From the NCBI GenBank assembly GCA_937879875.1, contig CALFMN010000161.1, forward strand, positions 1 to 49,023: a stretch of DNA of 49,023 bases, written 5' to 3'. Shown here piece after piece: positions 1-10,100 of the stretch (position 1 is its first letter; the number at the start of each line of letters is the position of its first letter). Under the pieces are notes generated by a model. It made no database searches, had not been told where the DNA came from, and was given only the letters and a program-made list of their open reading frames with translations. The stretch is from an uncultured Chloroflexota bacterium (lineage in GTDB: Bacteria; Chloroflexota; Dehalococcoidia; CAUJGQ01). A program made the translations under genes and the position numbers.

Positions 1-65
1 CCTCCAAACCATCCGCATACACCCTCACCCACAACCTTGGGCCATACCCAGCCCGTGCACGGCGG

Positions 66-94
66 TTGACAATTCCTGAGGCCGCTGCTACGGT
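66..94 (+). promoter_or_regulatory. Sigma-70-type promoter of the trp operon
   Basis: TTGACA at 66-71 is a perfect -35 box. It is followed after 17 bp by TACGGT at 89-94, which keeps the T, A and final T of a -10 box. The predicted transcript would start near 101, just before the T-box leader. The boxes are seen in the sequence; their activity is inferred. Confidence 0.6.
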
Positions 95-227
95 CAACGG
101 CACAACTGCATACGCACGGCAGCGATCGGGAAGAGTACGCCGCCAGCGTGGCCCAGAGAGCCGGGTAAGGTGTGAGCCGGCGCCAGCGCAGCGGTCCCGT
201 TGAGAAATGGGTATCGCCCGTCCTTCT

Positions 228-265
228 CCCCTCTCCAAAGCCTTGGAGAGGGGCCGGGGGTGAGG
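228..265. repeat. Palindromic repeat (family A) inside the T-box leader
   Basis: An 11-bp perfect hairpin (228-238 with 243-253, loop of 4) is followed by CCGGGGGTGAGG. Read on the minus strand it has the form CCTCACCCCCGG plus CCCCTCTCC. The same family occurs at 1968-2204 and 10101-10262. In the leader it stands between Stem I and the antiterminator, where Stem II or III structures normally lie. Confidence 0.75.
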
Positions 266-458
266 CGACGGGAATGGACCCGTGAGCCGCGGCCCGAAAC
301 GGCCTGAAGGCGAAAACCTTCGCACCGGAGTAGGCGTCGCCGGGGTGGGCGCCGTTATCAATGCCCGGGGCATTTCCGCTGGTTGGCGGACGTGCTCTCA
401 ACGAGATGCCGCGGCTTCGCGCGAGCGAGGCACGGTAATCAGGGTGGCACCGCGAGAT

Positions 459-507
459 CCCCTCGCCCCTGCAAGCGCTGAACAGCGCTGGGGCGAAGGG
501 GTTTTTT
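459..507 (+). terminator. T-box intrinsic terminator
   Basis: CCCCTCGCCCC (459-469) pairs with GGGGCGAAGGGG (490-501) with one bulged A. An inner AGCGCT/AGCGCT stem completes the hairpin, and six T residues follow at 502-507. Its 5' arm overlaps the antiterminator's 3' strand (462-470), so the two structures exclude each other. Confidence 0.9.
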
Positions 508-587
508 GATGCGCCGCGGCGGACCGGGCAGTTGGCCCGCGCGGCAGGACTCAGCGCCGAATCGGGCGCAGACGAAGGAGGCAGCCG

Positions 588-1961
588 GTGCAGACGATGG
601 CGGAAACCAAGATCCTGTTGCCCGAAAGCGAGATTCCGCAGCGCTGGTACAACATCATCCCCGATCTGCCCAACCCGCCCGCGCCGCCGCTGCATCCCGG
701 CACACACGAGCCGGTCGGGCCGGAGGCGCTGGCGCCGCTCTTCCCGATGGAGCTGATCAAGCAGGAGGTCAGCGGCGAGTGCTACATCGAGATCCCCGAC
801 GACGTCCGCGAGATCTACAGGCTCTGGCGCCCGTCGCCGCTGATCCGCGCCACGCGGCTGGAGCAGGCGCTGGGCACGCCGGCGCGCATTTACTACAAGT
901 ACGAGGGCGTGAGTCCGGCCGGCTCGCACAAGTCGAACACGGCGGTGGCGCAGGCCTGGTACAACAGGCAGGCAGGCATTCCGCGCCTGGCCACGGAGAC
1001 CGGCGCAGGCCAGTGGGGTAGCGCCCTGGCGATGGCCTGCAACATGTTCGGCCTCGAGCTCAAGGTCTACATGGTTAAAGTCTCCTATCAACAGAAGCCG
1101 TATCGCCGCTCGATGATGCAGGTCTGGGGCGCCGATGTCGTCGCCAGCCCCAGCCACGACACGCATGCGGGCAACGCGATTCTGGAAGCCGACCCGGACT
1201 CGCCCGGCAGTCTGGGCATCGCCATCAGCGAAGCGGTGGAAGACGCGGCCACGCGCGAGGACACGAAGTACTCGCTGGGCAGCGTGCTCAACCATGTGCT
1301 GCTGCACCAGACCGTGATCGGCGAAGAGGCGCTGAAGCAGATGGCGCTGGCCGGCGACTATCCGGACATCGTGATCGGCTGTGTGGGTGGCGGCTCGAAT
1401 TACGCCGGCCTGGCCTTCCCTTTCATGCGCGAGAAGCTTTCGGGCAAGAAGGAGACGCGCTTCATTGCCGTCGAGCCGGAGTCCTGCCCCAGTTTGACGC
1501 GCGGCCACTACGCCTACGACTTCGGCGACACGGCCAAGACCACGCCGCTGCTGAAGATGTATACGCTGGGCAGTTCGTTCATGCCGCCAAGCATTCACGC
1601 CGGCGGGCTGCGCTATCACGCGATGGCGCCGCTGCTCAGCCAGCTCTACCACGAGGGCGCAATCGAAGGGCTCGCCGTCCATCAGACAGCGGCTTTCGCT
1701 GCCGCGGTGCAGTTTGCCCGCACGCAGGGCATCATCGCCGCTCCGGAAAGCTCGCATGCGATTCGGACCGCAATCGACGAGGCGCTGCGCTGCAAGGAGA
1801 CCGGCGAGGAGAAGGCGATCCTCTTCAACCTCAGCGGCCACGGCCACTTCGATATGTCGGCCTATGACCGCTACTTCGCCGGAGAGCTGGAGGACTACGC
1901 CTATCCGGCGGAGTTGGTGGCGGAGTCGATGAAGGGCGTGCCGGTGGTGGCGGGAACGTAG
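588..1961 (+). CDS. trpB2: Tryptophan synthase beta-like protein TrpB2
   Basis: This is a PLP-dependent TrpB2 (457 aa), the divergent beta-subunit class that is longer than canonical TrpB and does not normally need TrpA. The PLP lysine is Lys115 in GSHKSN. TETGAGQWG, the phosphate-binding GCVGGGSN loop and PESSHA are also present. The GTG start at 588 lies 6 bp after GAAGGAGG (574-581), a better spacing than the ATG at 597. It is the first gene behind the T-box leader, so it should respond to tRNA-Trp charging. A canonical trpB lies further down the same operon. The TrpB2 class has been linked to indole salvage or serine deamination, but the role here is not shown by sequence. Confidence 0.93.
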   Translation: MQTMAETKILLPESEIPQRWYNIIPDLPNPPAPPLHPGTHEPVGPEALAPLFPMELIKQEVSGECYIEIPDDVREIYRLWRPSPLIRATRLEQALGTPARIYYKYEGVSPAGSHKSNTAVAQAWYNRQAGIPRLATETGAGQWGSALAMACNMFGLELKVYMVKVSYQQKPYRRSMMQVWGADVVASPSHDTHAGNAILEADPDSPGSLGIAISEAVEDAATREDTKYSLGSVLNHVLLHQTVIGEEALKQMALAGDYPDIVIGCVGGGSNYAGLAFPFMREKLSGKKETRFIAVEPESCPSLTRGHYAYDFGDTAKTTPLLKMYTLGSSFMPPSIHAGGLRYHAMAPLLSQLYHEGAIEGLAVHQTAAFAAAVQFARTQGIIAAPESSHAIRTAIDEALRCKETGEEKAILFNLSGHGHFDMSAYDRYFAGELEDYAYPAELVAESMKGVPVVAGT

Positions 1962-1967
1962 CCTCTC

Positions 1968-2204
1968 GGCCCTCACCCCTGTCCCCTCTCCCAATCCTGG
2001 GAGAGGGGGACTCAGACCGATTCTTCATCGGCTGAAGGCTAATGCGTTGGGAGCCTCGGGGTATCGAGAAACCCCACAATCATATCCAGCTAATCCAACG
2101 CCCTCTGCACCCACACCGTCCGATTGCCCCTCCCTCTCCATCCGACATCGCGCTCCGCGCGATTACACATTGGGAGAGGGAGGGGTCGGGGGTGGGCGAG
2201 GGCC
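1968..2204. repeat. Composite inverted family A repeat between trpB2 and trpE
   Basis: The 237-bp segment begins GGCCCTCACCCC and ends GGGTGGGCGAGGGCC, an inverted pair. The left unit has a 10-bp hairpin (1983-1992 with 1999-2008). The right unit pairs 2127-2140 with 2171-2185, with one extra G, and encloses an inner hairpin ATCGCGC/GCGCGAT (2147-2163). No gene is seen within it. It has the look of a non-autonomous mobile palindrome, and its RNA would be strongly folded between two cotranscribed genes. Confidence 0.7.
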
Positions 2205-2229
2205 GACCTGCCTAGAAAGCAGTCACGCT

Positions 2230-3705
2230 ATGTATTTTCCGTCTCTTTCTGATGTCCGCGAGTTAGCTGCCTCGGGCGCCGGCAACCTGGTGCCGATCTA
2301 CCGCGAGGTGACGGCCGACCTCGACACGCCCGTATCGGCGTTTCTCAAGGTGCGGCGCGGGCGGCACTCGTTCCTGCTGGAAAGCGTCGAGGGCGGCGAG
2401 CGGCTCTCGCGCTTCTCCTTCATCGGCACCGAGCCGTATCGCATCGTCCGCACCGGCCCGACGGAAGGCTGCGAGGTCGATCCGCTGCGCTTGCTCGAAG
2501 AGGAGCTGTCACGCTTTAAAGTCGTGCCGGTGGGTGATCTGCCGCCCTTCGACGGCGGCGCGGTCGGCTACCTGTCGTACGAGGCGGCGCGCTATTTCGA
2601 ACGGCTGCCCGTGCCCGAGGCTGACTCGCTTGGCCTGCCCGAAGCGATGCTGCTGTTCGTCGACACCATCCTCGTCTTCGACCACCTGCGTCACCGCATC
2701 AAAGTTGTCAGTCACGTGCGGCTGGACGGCGACGTGGACGCGGCCTACCGCCTGGCACAGTTCAAGATCGACCAGATCGTGGAGCGCCTGCAGCAGCCGC
2801 TGCGCTACACGCCGCGCCTTGAGGGCGAATTGCACGTGAATGGGCGCGTCGAATCGAACGTGGGGCGCGAGGGCTTCGAGGCGAGCGTGCTGGCGACCAA
2901 GGACTACGTCGTCGCCGGCGACGTGATTCAGGGCGTACTTTCGCAGCGGCTGGCGCGCAGCACGCCCGCGCCGGCGTTCGAGGTCTACCGCGCCCTGCGC
3001 CAGGTCAACCCTTCGCCGTACATGTACTACCTCGAACTGGGTGATTTCGAGATCGTCGGCGCCTCGCCTGAGATGCTGGTGCGGGTCGAGGACGGGCTGG
3101 TGGAGACGCATCCCATCGCCGGCACCCGTCCGCGCGGCCGCGACATCGAAGAGGACGGGCGGCTGGAAGAGGAGCTTCGGCACGATGAGAAGGAGCTGGC
3201 CGAGCACACGATGCTGCTCGACCTGGGCCGCAACGACGTGGGCCGCGTCGCACAGCCCGGCTCGGTCCGCGTGACGCAGATGTTCGAGATCGAGCGCTAC
3301 TCACACGTCATGCATCTTGTCTCGCACGTCACCGGCCAGTTGCGCTGCGAACTGACGCCGTATGACGCGCTGCGGGCCTGTTTCCCCGCCGGTACTGTCT
3401 CCGGCGCACCGAAGATCCGGGCAATGGAGATCATCGCCGAACTGGAGCCCGACCGGCGCGGCCCGTACGCTGGCGCCGTCGGCTGCTTCAGCTTCAACGG
3501 CAATCTCGATACCTGCATCACGATCCGCACGCTGGTGATGAAGGACGGCGTGGCCTATACACAGGCCGGTGCGGGCATCGTCTTCGACAGCGACCCCAGC
3601 GCCGAGCATCAAGAATGCCTCAGCAAGGCCCGCGCCCTGATCCGCGCGATCGACCTGGCCGAGCAGCAGCTCGAAGCGCTGCCGAGCGGGAGCCTGGGCT
3701 ACTGA
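2230..3705 (+). CDS. trpE: Anthranilate synthase component I
   Basis: TrpE (491 aa) converts chorismate plus ammonia from TrpG to anthranilate. The N-terminal domain carries the LLES segment (residues 49-52), where tryptophan binds for feedback inhibition in this family. The C-terminal chorismate-binding domain shows PIAGTRPRG, LDLGRNDVGR, FPAGTVSGAPK and GAVGCFSFNG. The ATG at 2230 is chosen because the open frame upstream (from 2047) runs through repeat DNA and has no family similarity; the SD sequence is weak. The stop overlaps the next start (TGATG), indicating translational coupling. Confidence 0.95.
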   Translation: MYFPSLSDVRELAASGAGNLVPIYREVTADLDTPVSAFLKVRRGRHSFLLESVEGGERLSRFSFIGTEPYRIVRTGPTEGCEVDPLRLLEEELSRFKVVPVGDLPPFDGGAVGYLSYEAARYFERLPVPEADSLGLPEAMLLFVDTILVFDHLRHRIKVVSHVRLDGDVDAAYRLAQFKIDQIVERLQQPLRYTPRLEGELHVNGRVESNVGREGFEASVLATKDYVVAGDVIQGVLSQRLARSTPAPAFEVYRALRQVNPSPYMYYLELGDFEIVGASPEMLVRVEDGLVETHPIAGTRPRGRDIEEDGRLEEELRHDEKELAEHTMLLDLGRNDVGRVAQPGSVRVTQMFEIERYSHVMHLVSHVTGQLRCELTPYDALRACFPAGTVSGAPKIRAMEIIAELEPDRRGPYAGAVGCFSFNGNLDTCITIRTLVMKDGVAYTQAGAGIVFDSDPSAEHQECLSKARALIRAIDLAEQQLEALPSGSLGY

Positions 3706-4667
3706 TGCCGCAGATCGAGATCACCGCCGCGATCAGCGATGGCGCTTCGCTGCTGTTCCTGCAGCCAGAGGGCGCGGCGCCCGGCGCCGGTCTGGCGTTG
3801 CCGCGCTGCCCGCTGCGGGAGGCCGTCGAGATCGAGGAGGCGCTGGCCGAGTTTCTCCAGGAAACACTCGGCATCTCAGTCGTCGAGCAGAGCTTCATCG
3901 ACACGCTCTACGAACCTGAGCCTGACGGCGCGATCGTCCTGAACAACGTGCAGCTCGTCACCGGATGGGAGGGCGCGCCAGTCGTCTCGCCCGGCGGCCC
4001 TGTACCTGTTTGGGTACCGCTGCCCGCCGTCGCGGCACTGAACCTGCCCTCAGACCTGAGGGCAGCGCTGCTCGGCGCCCTCGGAATCGCGGCCAGTCAG
4101 AACCCTGGGCAGCCGGTGGAAGGCCCGGCCGGCCGTGTCATCGTCATCACCGGCGCGGCGGGCGCGGGCAAGTCCACCGTGGGACGGCTGATCGCGGAGC
4201 GGAGCGATCGCAGCGCCCTGATCGCGCTCGACTACCTGGGCTGGGACATCTTCGCGCGCGGCGGCGTGCCGCCCGACTGGGACGGCCCCGAGCCCGGCCG
4301 TGCAAGACGGCAGATCCTGCTCGGGCTGCGCAACGCGGCGGCGCTGGCGCGCAACATCACCGCCGCCGGCTTCGATTGCGTGATCGAGGGCGTACTCGAG
4401 TCGACCGAGGAGTTGGATGCTCTGTTGGAAGCGCTCGGTTCCGTAGAGGCCTATTTTGTGACGCTGGTTCCGCAGCTTGATGAGTTGCTGAAGCGCGATC
4501 AGGAGCGAGCACTCGACCAGCAGATGGGCGAGCGCAGCGCCGAGTTGCACACCATTCTGCAGTTCAACGGCGAGCTGCGCGGCATGCGCGTGGACAGCAC
4601 GGCGCTCAGCGTCGAGGAGACGGCGACGCTGATTCTTGAGTCGTTGGACGATGCCCGGGTGAACTGA
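3705..4667 (+). CDS. Nudix-like domain fused to a P-loop kinase-like domain, function unknown
   Basis: This 320-aa protein lies inside the trp operon and overlaps the trpE stop by 1 bp. Residues 1-115 look like a degraded Nudix fold: the stretch PLREAVEIEEALAEF falls where a Nudix box would, but the catalytic REUXEE signature is missing. A linker leads to a P-loop domain from residue 143. Walker A is GAAGAGKST (150-158), Asp176 follows in IALDYLGWD, and there is an Arg-rich lid-like segment around 264-277. The arrangement resembles small-molecule kinases such as AAA_33-type or chloramphenicol-phosphotransferase-like proteins. The substrate is unknown, and no tryptophan-pathway step needs such an enzyme. 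An accessory or regulatory role is possible. Confidence 0.7.
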   Translation: MPQIEITAAISDGASLLFLQPEGAAPGAGLALPRCPLREAVEIEEALAEFLQETLGISVVEQSFIDTLYEPEPDGAIVLNNVQLVTGWEGAPVVSPGGPVPVWVPLPAVAALNLPSDLRAALLGALGIAASQNPGQPVEGPAGRVIVITGAAGAGKSTVGRLIAERSDRSALIALDYLGWDIFARGGVPPDWDGPEPGRARRQILLGLRNAAALARNITAAGFDCVIEGVLESTEELDALLEALGSVEAYFVTLVPQLDELLKRDQERALDQQMGERSAELHTILQFNGELRGMRVDSTALSVEETATLILESLDDARVN

Positions 4668-4683
4668 CGGTGCGGAGGCGGCG

Positions 4684-5268
4684 ATGCTGCTCTTGATCGA
4701 CAATTACGACAGCTTCACGTACAACCTCTACCAGTATCTCTGCGAACTGGGCGCCGATGTGCGCGTTGTGCGCAACGACGCGGTCACGCTCGACGAGATC
4801 GAGGCGATGGCGCCGGAACGCATCGTGATCTCGCCGGGGCCGTGTACGCCGAAGGAAGCCGGCATCAGTGTGGACCTGATTCAGCGCTTCGCCGGCCGCG
4901 TGCCGCTGCTCGGCGTCTGCCTGGGCCACCAGTGCATCGGCGAGGCGTTCGGCGGCGTGGTTGAGGGCGCTGGTGAGATCCGGCACGGCAAGCTCTCGCG
5001 CATCGCGCACGACGGCCGCGGTGTGTTCGCCGGCCTGCCCGACCCGATGGAGGCGATCCGTTACCATTCGCTGGCCGTGAATCCGAACAGCGTACCTGAC
5101 GAGCTCGAAGTCACGGCGCACAGCGACAGCGGCGTGATCATGGGCGTGCGCCACAGGCGCTTCGCCGTCGAGGGCATCCAATTCCACCCCGAATCGATCA
5201 TGACCCCGAACGGCAAAGACCTCTTGAAGAACTTCCTGGAAATGCAAGAGACGACCGCGATCGTGTAG
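4684..5268 (+). CDS. trpG: Anthranilate synthase component II, glutamine amidotransferase
   Basis: TrpG/PabA (194 aa) releases ammonia from glutamine for TrpE and may also serve PabB. The class I triad is visible: Cys79 in GVCLGHQ, then His168 and Glu170 in FHPES. IDNYDSFTYN at the N-terminus and ISPGPCTP are family signatures. GGAGG sits 5-9 bp before the ATG. It is 16 bp downstream of the kinase-like gene. The stop codon TAG lies within the repeat motif GTGTAGGGGC. Confidence 0.95.
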   Translation: MLLLIDNYDSFTYNLYQYLCELGADVRVVRNDAVTLDEIEAMAPERIVISPGPCTPKEAGISVDLIQRFAGRVPLLGVCLGHQCIGEAFGGVVEGAGEIRHGKLSRIAHDGRGVFAGLPDPMEAIRYHSLAVNPNSVPDELEVTAHSDSGVIMGVRHRRFAVEGIQFHPESIMTPNGKDLLKNFLEMQETTAIV

Positions 5269-5340
5269 GGGCATCCGCCCCCGCCACCGGCCGTGTAGGG
5301 GCGCATGGCGTGCGCCCTTCGCGCCGCAGGCGCGACACGG
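5261..5340. repeat. Family B short repeat after trpG
   Basis: Two copies of CGTGTAGGGGC occur in tandem (5262 and 5292). The second is followed by a TGCGCCC segment and the hairpin TCGCGCC-GCA-GGCGCGA (5319-5335). CCGTGT (5291-5296) and ACACGG (5335-5340) form outer inverted ends. A related element with the same TAGGGGC head and TCGCGCC/GGCGCGA hairpin follows trpF. The first copy contains the trpG stop codon. Confidence 0.6.
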
Positions 5341-5372
5341 TGCGCCGCGGCCAGACAGAGAGGGACGCGCAG

Positions 5373-6401
<1,029 letters not shown>

Positions 6402-6411
6402 GGAGAACCTG

Positions 6412-7229
<818 letters not shown>

Positions 7230-7233
<4 letters not shown>

Positions 7234-7991
7234 CCGCTTCGCGCACGCGCATCAAGCTCTGCGGCCTGCGCAGCGCCGAGCAGGCCGCCATCGCCGCCGA
7301 CCTCGGCGTGGAGTTCGTGGGTCTGGTCTTTGCCGAGCGGAGCCGCCGCCGTGTGACGGTTGAACAGGCGCGGCGGCTGGTGGAAGGGCTGGGGCCGCAG
7401 GCCGGCACGCTGGAGCGGCTGCGGTGCGACGCCGTGCCGGCGGGCGGCTGGTTCCAGCGCTGCGCCGCCGCCTTCGATCTCGCCCTGGCCGAACGGCGAC
7501 CGCTCGTCGTCGGCGTATTCGGCGACCAGCCGACCTCGTTAATCAATGCCGTGGCGGAGGCGGTGCCGCTCGACCTCGTGCAGCTTTCGGGCACCGGGAC
7601 GTGGGAGCAGGCGTTGGAGATTCACCGGCCCGTGATCAAGGCACTGCACGTGCGCCCGGAAACGACGCCAGAAACCGCGATCGAGACGGCGGAAGTGGCG
7701 ACGGCCGCCCTTTGCCTGCTGGACACCGCGGTGCCGGGCGAGATCGGCGGCACGGGCCAGCCGTTCGATTGGACGCTGGCCGCGCGCCTGGCGCCCAGGC
7801 TGCCGTTCCTGCTCGCCGGGGGCCTTGCGCCGGACAACGCCGGCCGGGCGGTGGCCTGCGTGCGGCCCTGGGGCGTTGACGTGAGCAGCGGCATCGAAAC
7901 CGACGGCACCAAAGACCCGGCAAAGATGCGCGCCTTCGTCGCCGCCGTCCGCGCCGCCGACGCAGCCGGCGCTCAGACAAAGGATCGGTAG
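7230..7991 (+). CDS. trpF: Phosphoribosylanthranilate isomerase with an insertion
   Basis: TrpF isomerises PRA to CdRP. The catalytic Cys11 is in KLCGLR, and the C-terminal phosphate-binding region GVDVSSGIETDG carries the catalytic Asp. The protein is 253 aa, whereas most TrpF are about 200-210 aa. The excess falls between VEQARRLVEGL and VVGVFGDQ, roughly residues 52-88, where other members move directly to the next strand. The start overlaps the trpC stop (ATGA). Its stop TAG lies in a TAGGGGCGG repeat head. Confidence 0.9.
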
Positions 7992-8060
7992 GGGCGGCCA
8001 TAGCGAAGCGCAACCGTCGGAGACTTCCCATGCAACCGCCCGTCGCGCCCGCAGGCGCGA
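7987..8060. repeat. Family B repeat with a dispersed 20-bp segment after trpF
   Basis: The segment begins GGTAGGGGCGG, which includes the trpF stop, and ends with the hairpin TCGCGCC/GGCGCGA (8043-8060), as after trpG. Positions 8007-8026 are the exact reverse complement of 45163-45182 inside the MITE-like element, a 20-bp match. The 138-bp trpF-trpB gap otherwise holds only the trpB ribosome-binding site. Confidence 0.55.
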
Positions 8061-8129
8061 GCAGCGGCGCGCTGCCGAGCCTCAACGGCCTGTCCGGTAG
8101 GCCGGAATCGGTCAGCGAGGAGAGTACCC

Positions 8130-9338
8130 GTGACACAAGCAGCCAACGCCGCCAGGCCAGACGAACGCGGCCGCTTCGGCGGCTTCGGCGGCCGCTATGT
8201 GCCCGAAACGCTGATGTCTGCCGTCATCGAACTGGAGCGCGCCTACACCGAGTTCTCGCGGGACGAGACGTTCCGCCAGGAGCTGGCGCACCTGCTGCGC
8301 ACGTACGTGGGCCGGCCCACGCCGCTCTACTTTGCCGAGTCGCTAACGCGGCGGCTCGGCGGCGCACGCATCTTTCTCAAGCGCGAAGACCTGGCGCACA
8401 CCGGCGCGCACAAGATCAACAACGCCCTCGGTCAGGGGCTGCTGGCGAAACGCATGGGCAAGCGCCGTGTGATCGCGGAGACGGGCGCCGGCCAGCACGG
8501 CGTCGCCACGGCCACGGTCTGCGCCATGCTCGGCCTCGACTGCGTCGTCTACATGGGCGAGGAGGACATTCGCCGCCAGGCGCCGAACGTCGCCCGCATG
8601 AAGCTGCTGGGCGCCGAGGTGCGCTCGGTCACGACCGGCAGCCGCACGTTGAAAGACGCAATCAATGAGGCGATGCGCGACTGGGTGACGAACGTCGCCA
8701 CCACCTACTACCTGCTCGGCACGGCCGCTGGCCCGCATCCCTATCCGGTGATGGTGCGCGATCTGCAGTCGGTGATCGGCCGCGAGGCGCGCGAGCAGAT
8801 CCTGGCGGCCGAAGGGCGGCTGCCGGACTACGCCGTGGCCTGCGTCGGCGGCGGCAGCAACGCGATCGGCCTCTTTCATCCGTTCTACGAGGACCGCTCG
8901 GTGCGCTTCATCGGCGTGGAGGCGGCGGGCAGCGGCATCGAGACGGGCAAGCACGCGGCCACGCTCGTCGCCGGCCGGCCCGGCGTGCTGCACGGCGCCC
9001 GCTCCTATCTGCTGCAGGACGCGAACGGCCAGATCACCGAGACGCACAGCATCTCCGCCGGCCTCGACTACCCCGGCGTTGGCCCGGAGCACAGCTTTTA
9101 CAAGGACACGGGCCGCGCCGAGTATGTCTCGATCACCGATGCCGAGGCGCTGGAGGGCTTTCAGTCGCTGTGCCGCGCAGAGGGCATCATCCCGGCGCTG
9201 GAGTCGTCGCACGCGCTGGCCTATGTGGCGAAGCTGGCGCCGACGCTGCCTCGGGAGCAGATCGTCCTCGTCAACCTCTCCGGCCGCGGTGACAAGGATA
9301 TGGGCACCGTGGCCGGTGCGCTTGGTTTGGCGCTGTGA
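8130..9338 (+). CDS. trpB: Tryptophan synthase beta chain
   Basis: Canonical TrpB (402 aa) joins indole and serine to make tryptophan with TrpA. The PLP lysine is Lys95 in HTGAHKINN. ETGAGQHG, CVGGGSNAIG, the TrpA-contact region SAGLDYPGVGPEHS and LVNLSGRGDKD are present. The GTG start at 8130 follows GCGAGGAGAG. It overlaps the next gene by 4 bp (GTGA). With trpB2 at the head of the operon, two beta-chain paralogues are cotranscribed. Confidence 0.96.
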   Translation: MTQAANAARPDERGRFGGFGGRYVPETLMSAVIELERAYTEFSRDETFRQELAHLLRTYVGRPTPLYFAESLTRRLGGARIFLKREDLAHTGAHKINNALGQGLLAKRMGKRRVIAETGAGQHGVATATVCAMLGLDCVVYMGEEDIRRQAPNVARMKLLGAEVRSVTTGSRTLKDAINEAMRDWVTNVATTYYLLGTAAGPHPYPVMVRDLQSVIGREAREQILAAEGRLPDYAVACVGGGSNAIGLFHPFYEDRSVRFIGVEAAGSGIETGKHAATLVAGRPGVLHGARSYLLQDANGQITETHSISAGLDYPGVGPEHSFYKDTGRAEYVSITDAEALEGFQSLCRAEGIIPALESSHALAYVAKLAPTLPREQIVLVNLSGRGDKDMGTVAGALGLAL

Positions 9339-10096
9339 GGGCGAGCGTAGTGCAGGAGCCGCCGTTCCCGCCGGAGCCATTGCCGTCCCCCGGTGGTCTG
9401 CCGTTGCCGCCGTGGGGTTGGGTCGAGTGCGTGGCGGGCGTGGGCGTGGTGCTCGGCGGGCTGTTCCTCTCGATCATCGTGCTCAGCGTGATCCTCGGTG
9501 TGACCGACACAAAGACAGACTCAGTCAACGGGTTGTTGCTTGGGCTGATCCTGACGCTCGCGTTCGAAGGCATCCTCTTCGGCGTGGCGTTGGCGTTCAG
9601 CGCCGGGCGCTATCCGGGCGGGCTGCGGCTGCTCGGCTACTGCTGGCGCCCGCCGACGGAGTGGGTACGCTGGACGTTCTCGGCGTGGGGGCTGGCGTAC
9701 GTGGCGCTTTTCGTCTACATCGCCGTCACGCAAGTCCCCGGTCTGCAAGAGTTCCAGCCGCAGTCCAACGTGCCGAGCGGCATCTTCGATCACGCCCTCA
9801 CGATTCCGCTGGCAACCTTTCTGACCGTGATTGCGGCGCCGATCGTGGAGGAAACGTTCTTCCGCGGCTTCATCTTCAACGGACTGCGGGGCAGGCTCGG
9901 CTTCAGCGGCGCGGCGTCGCTCAGCGGGTTGCTGTTCGCGCTCGCCCACGCGCAGGGCACGCTGATCATTCCGTTCACCGTGATCGGCGTGATCCTTGCC
10001 TGGACCTACTACAAGGCCGGCACGCTCTGGGCCAACATCGGCGCCCACTGCTTGTTCAACCTGGTCAGCGTCGTGCTGGCGTTCGGGGGGAAGTGA
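9335..10096 (+). CDS. CPBP family intramembrane metalloprotease
   Basis: This is a 253-aa polytopic membrane protein of the CPBP (Abi/Rce1-like) family. After a Pro-rich N-terminus there are about six hydrophobic segments (about 30-55, 66-90, 115-133, 156-171, 193-207, 210-250). The three active-site motifs are intact: EETFFR (Glu172, Glu173, Arg177), FALAH (His205) and HCLFN (His238, Asn242). The start overlaps the trpB stop, so translation is probably coupled to it. The substrate is unknown. A protease between trpB and trpA is not part of the known pathway. Confidence 0.85.
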   Translation: MRASVVQEPPFPPEPLPSPGGLPLPPWGWVECVAGVGVVLGGLFLSIIVLSVILGVTDTKTDSVNGLLLGLILTLAFEGILFGVALAFSAGRYPGGLRLLGYCWRPPTEWVRWTFSAWGLAYVALFVYIAVTQVPGLQEFQPQSNVPSGIFDHALTIPLATFLTVIAAPIVEETFFRGFIFNGLRGRLGFSGAASLSGLLFALAHAQGTLIIPFTVIGVILAWTYYKAGTLWANIGAHCLFNLVSVVLAFGGK

Positions 10097-10100
10097 AGCC

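Larger units (their letters stand above)
118..508 (+). promoter_or_regulatory. T-box leader, tryptophan specific
   Basis: This is a T-box riboswitch that senses uncharged tRNA and controls read-through into the trp genes. The hallmark T-box sequence AGGGTGGCACCGCG lies at 441-454. Stem I spans about 122-217: GCGAT (122-126) pairs with ATCGC (213-217), and the distal part carries the typical AGAGAGCCGG element (155-164). In the specifier-loop position, TGG at 208-210 reads as a Trp codon followed by a purine. The antiterminator bulge TGGC (445-448) would pair with a tRNA 3' end GCCA, and bacterial tRNA-Trp has G73, so both contacts agree on tryptophan. The antiterminator can form from AGGG (441-444) with CCCT (467-470) and CGAG (453-456) with CTCG (462-465). 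It competes with the terminator. A palindromic repeat occupies 228-265 inside the leader. Confidence 0.9.

Noticed and set aside
282..509. 75-codon open frame on the + strand
   Set aside because: It lies within the T-box leader, includes the T-box motif and terminator, and has no protein family features.
2047..2229. Upstream extension of trpE from ATG 2047
   Set aside because: The extension translates the palindromic repeat and has no similarity to TrpE; the ATG at 2230 fits the family.
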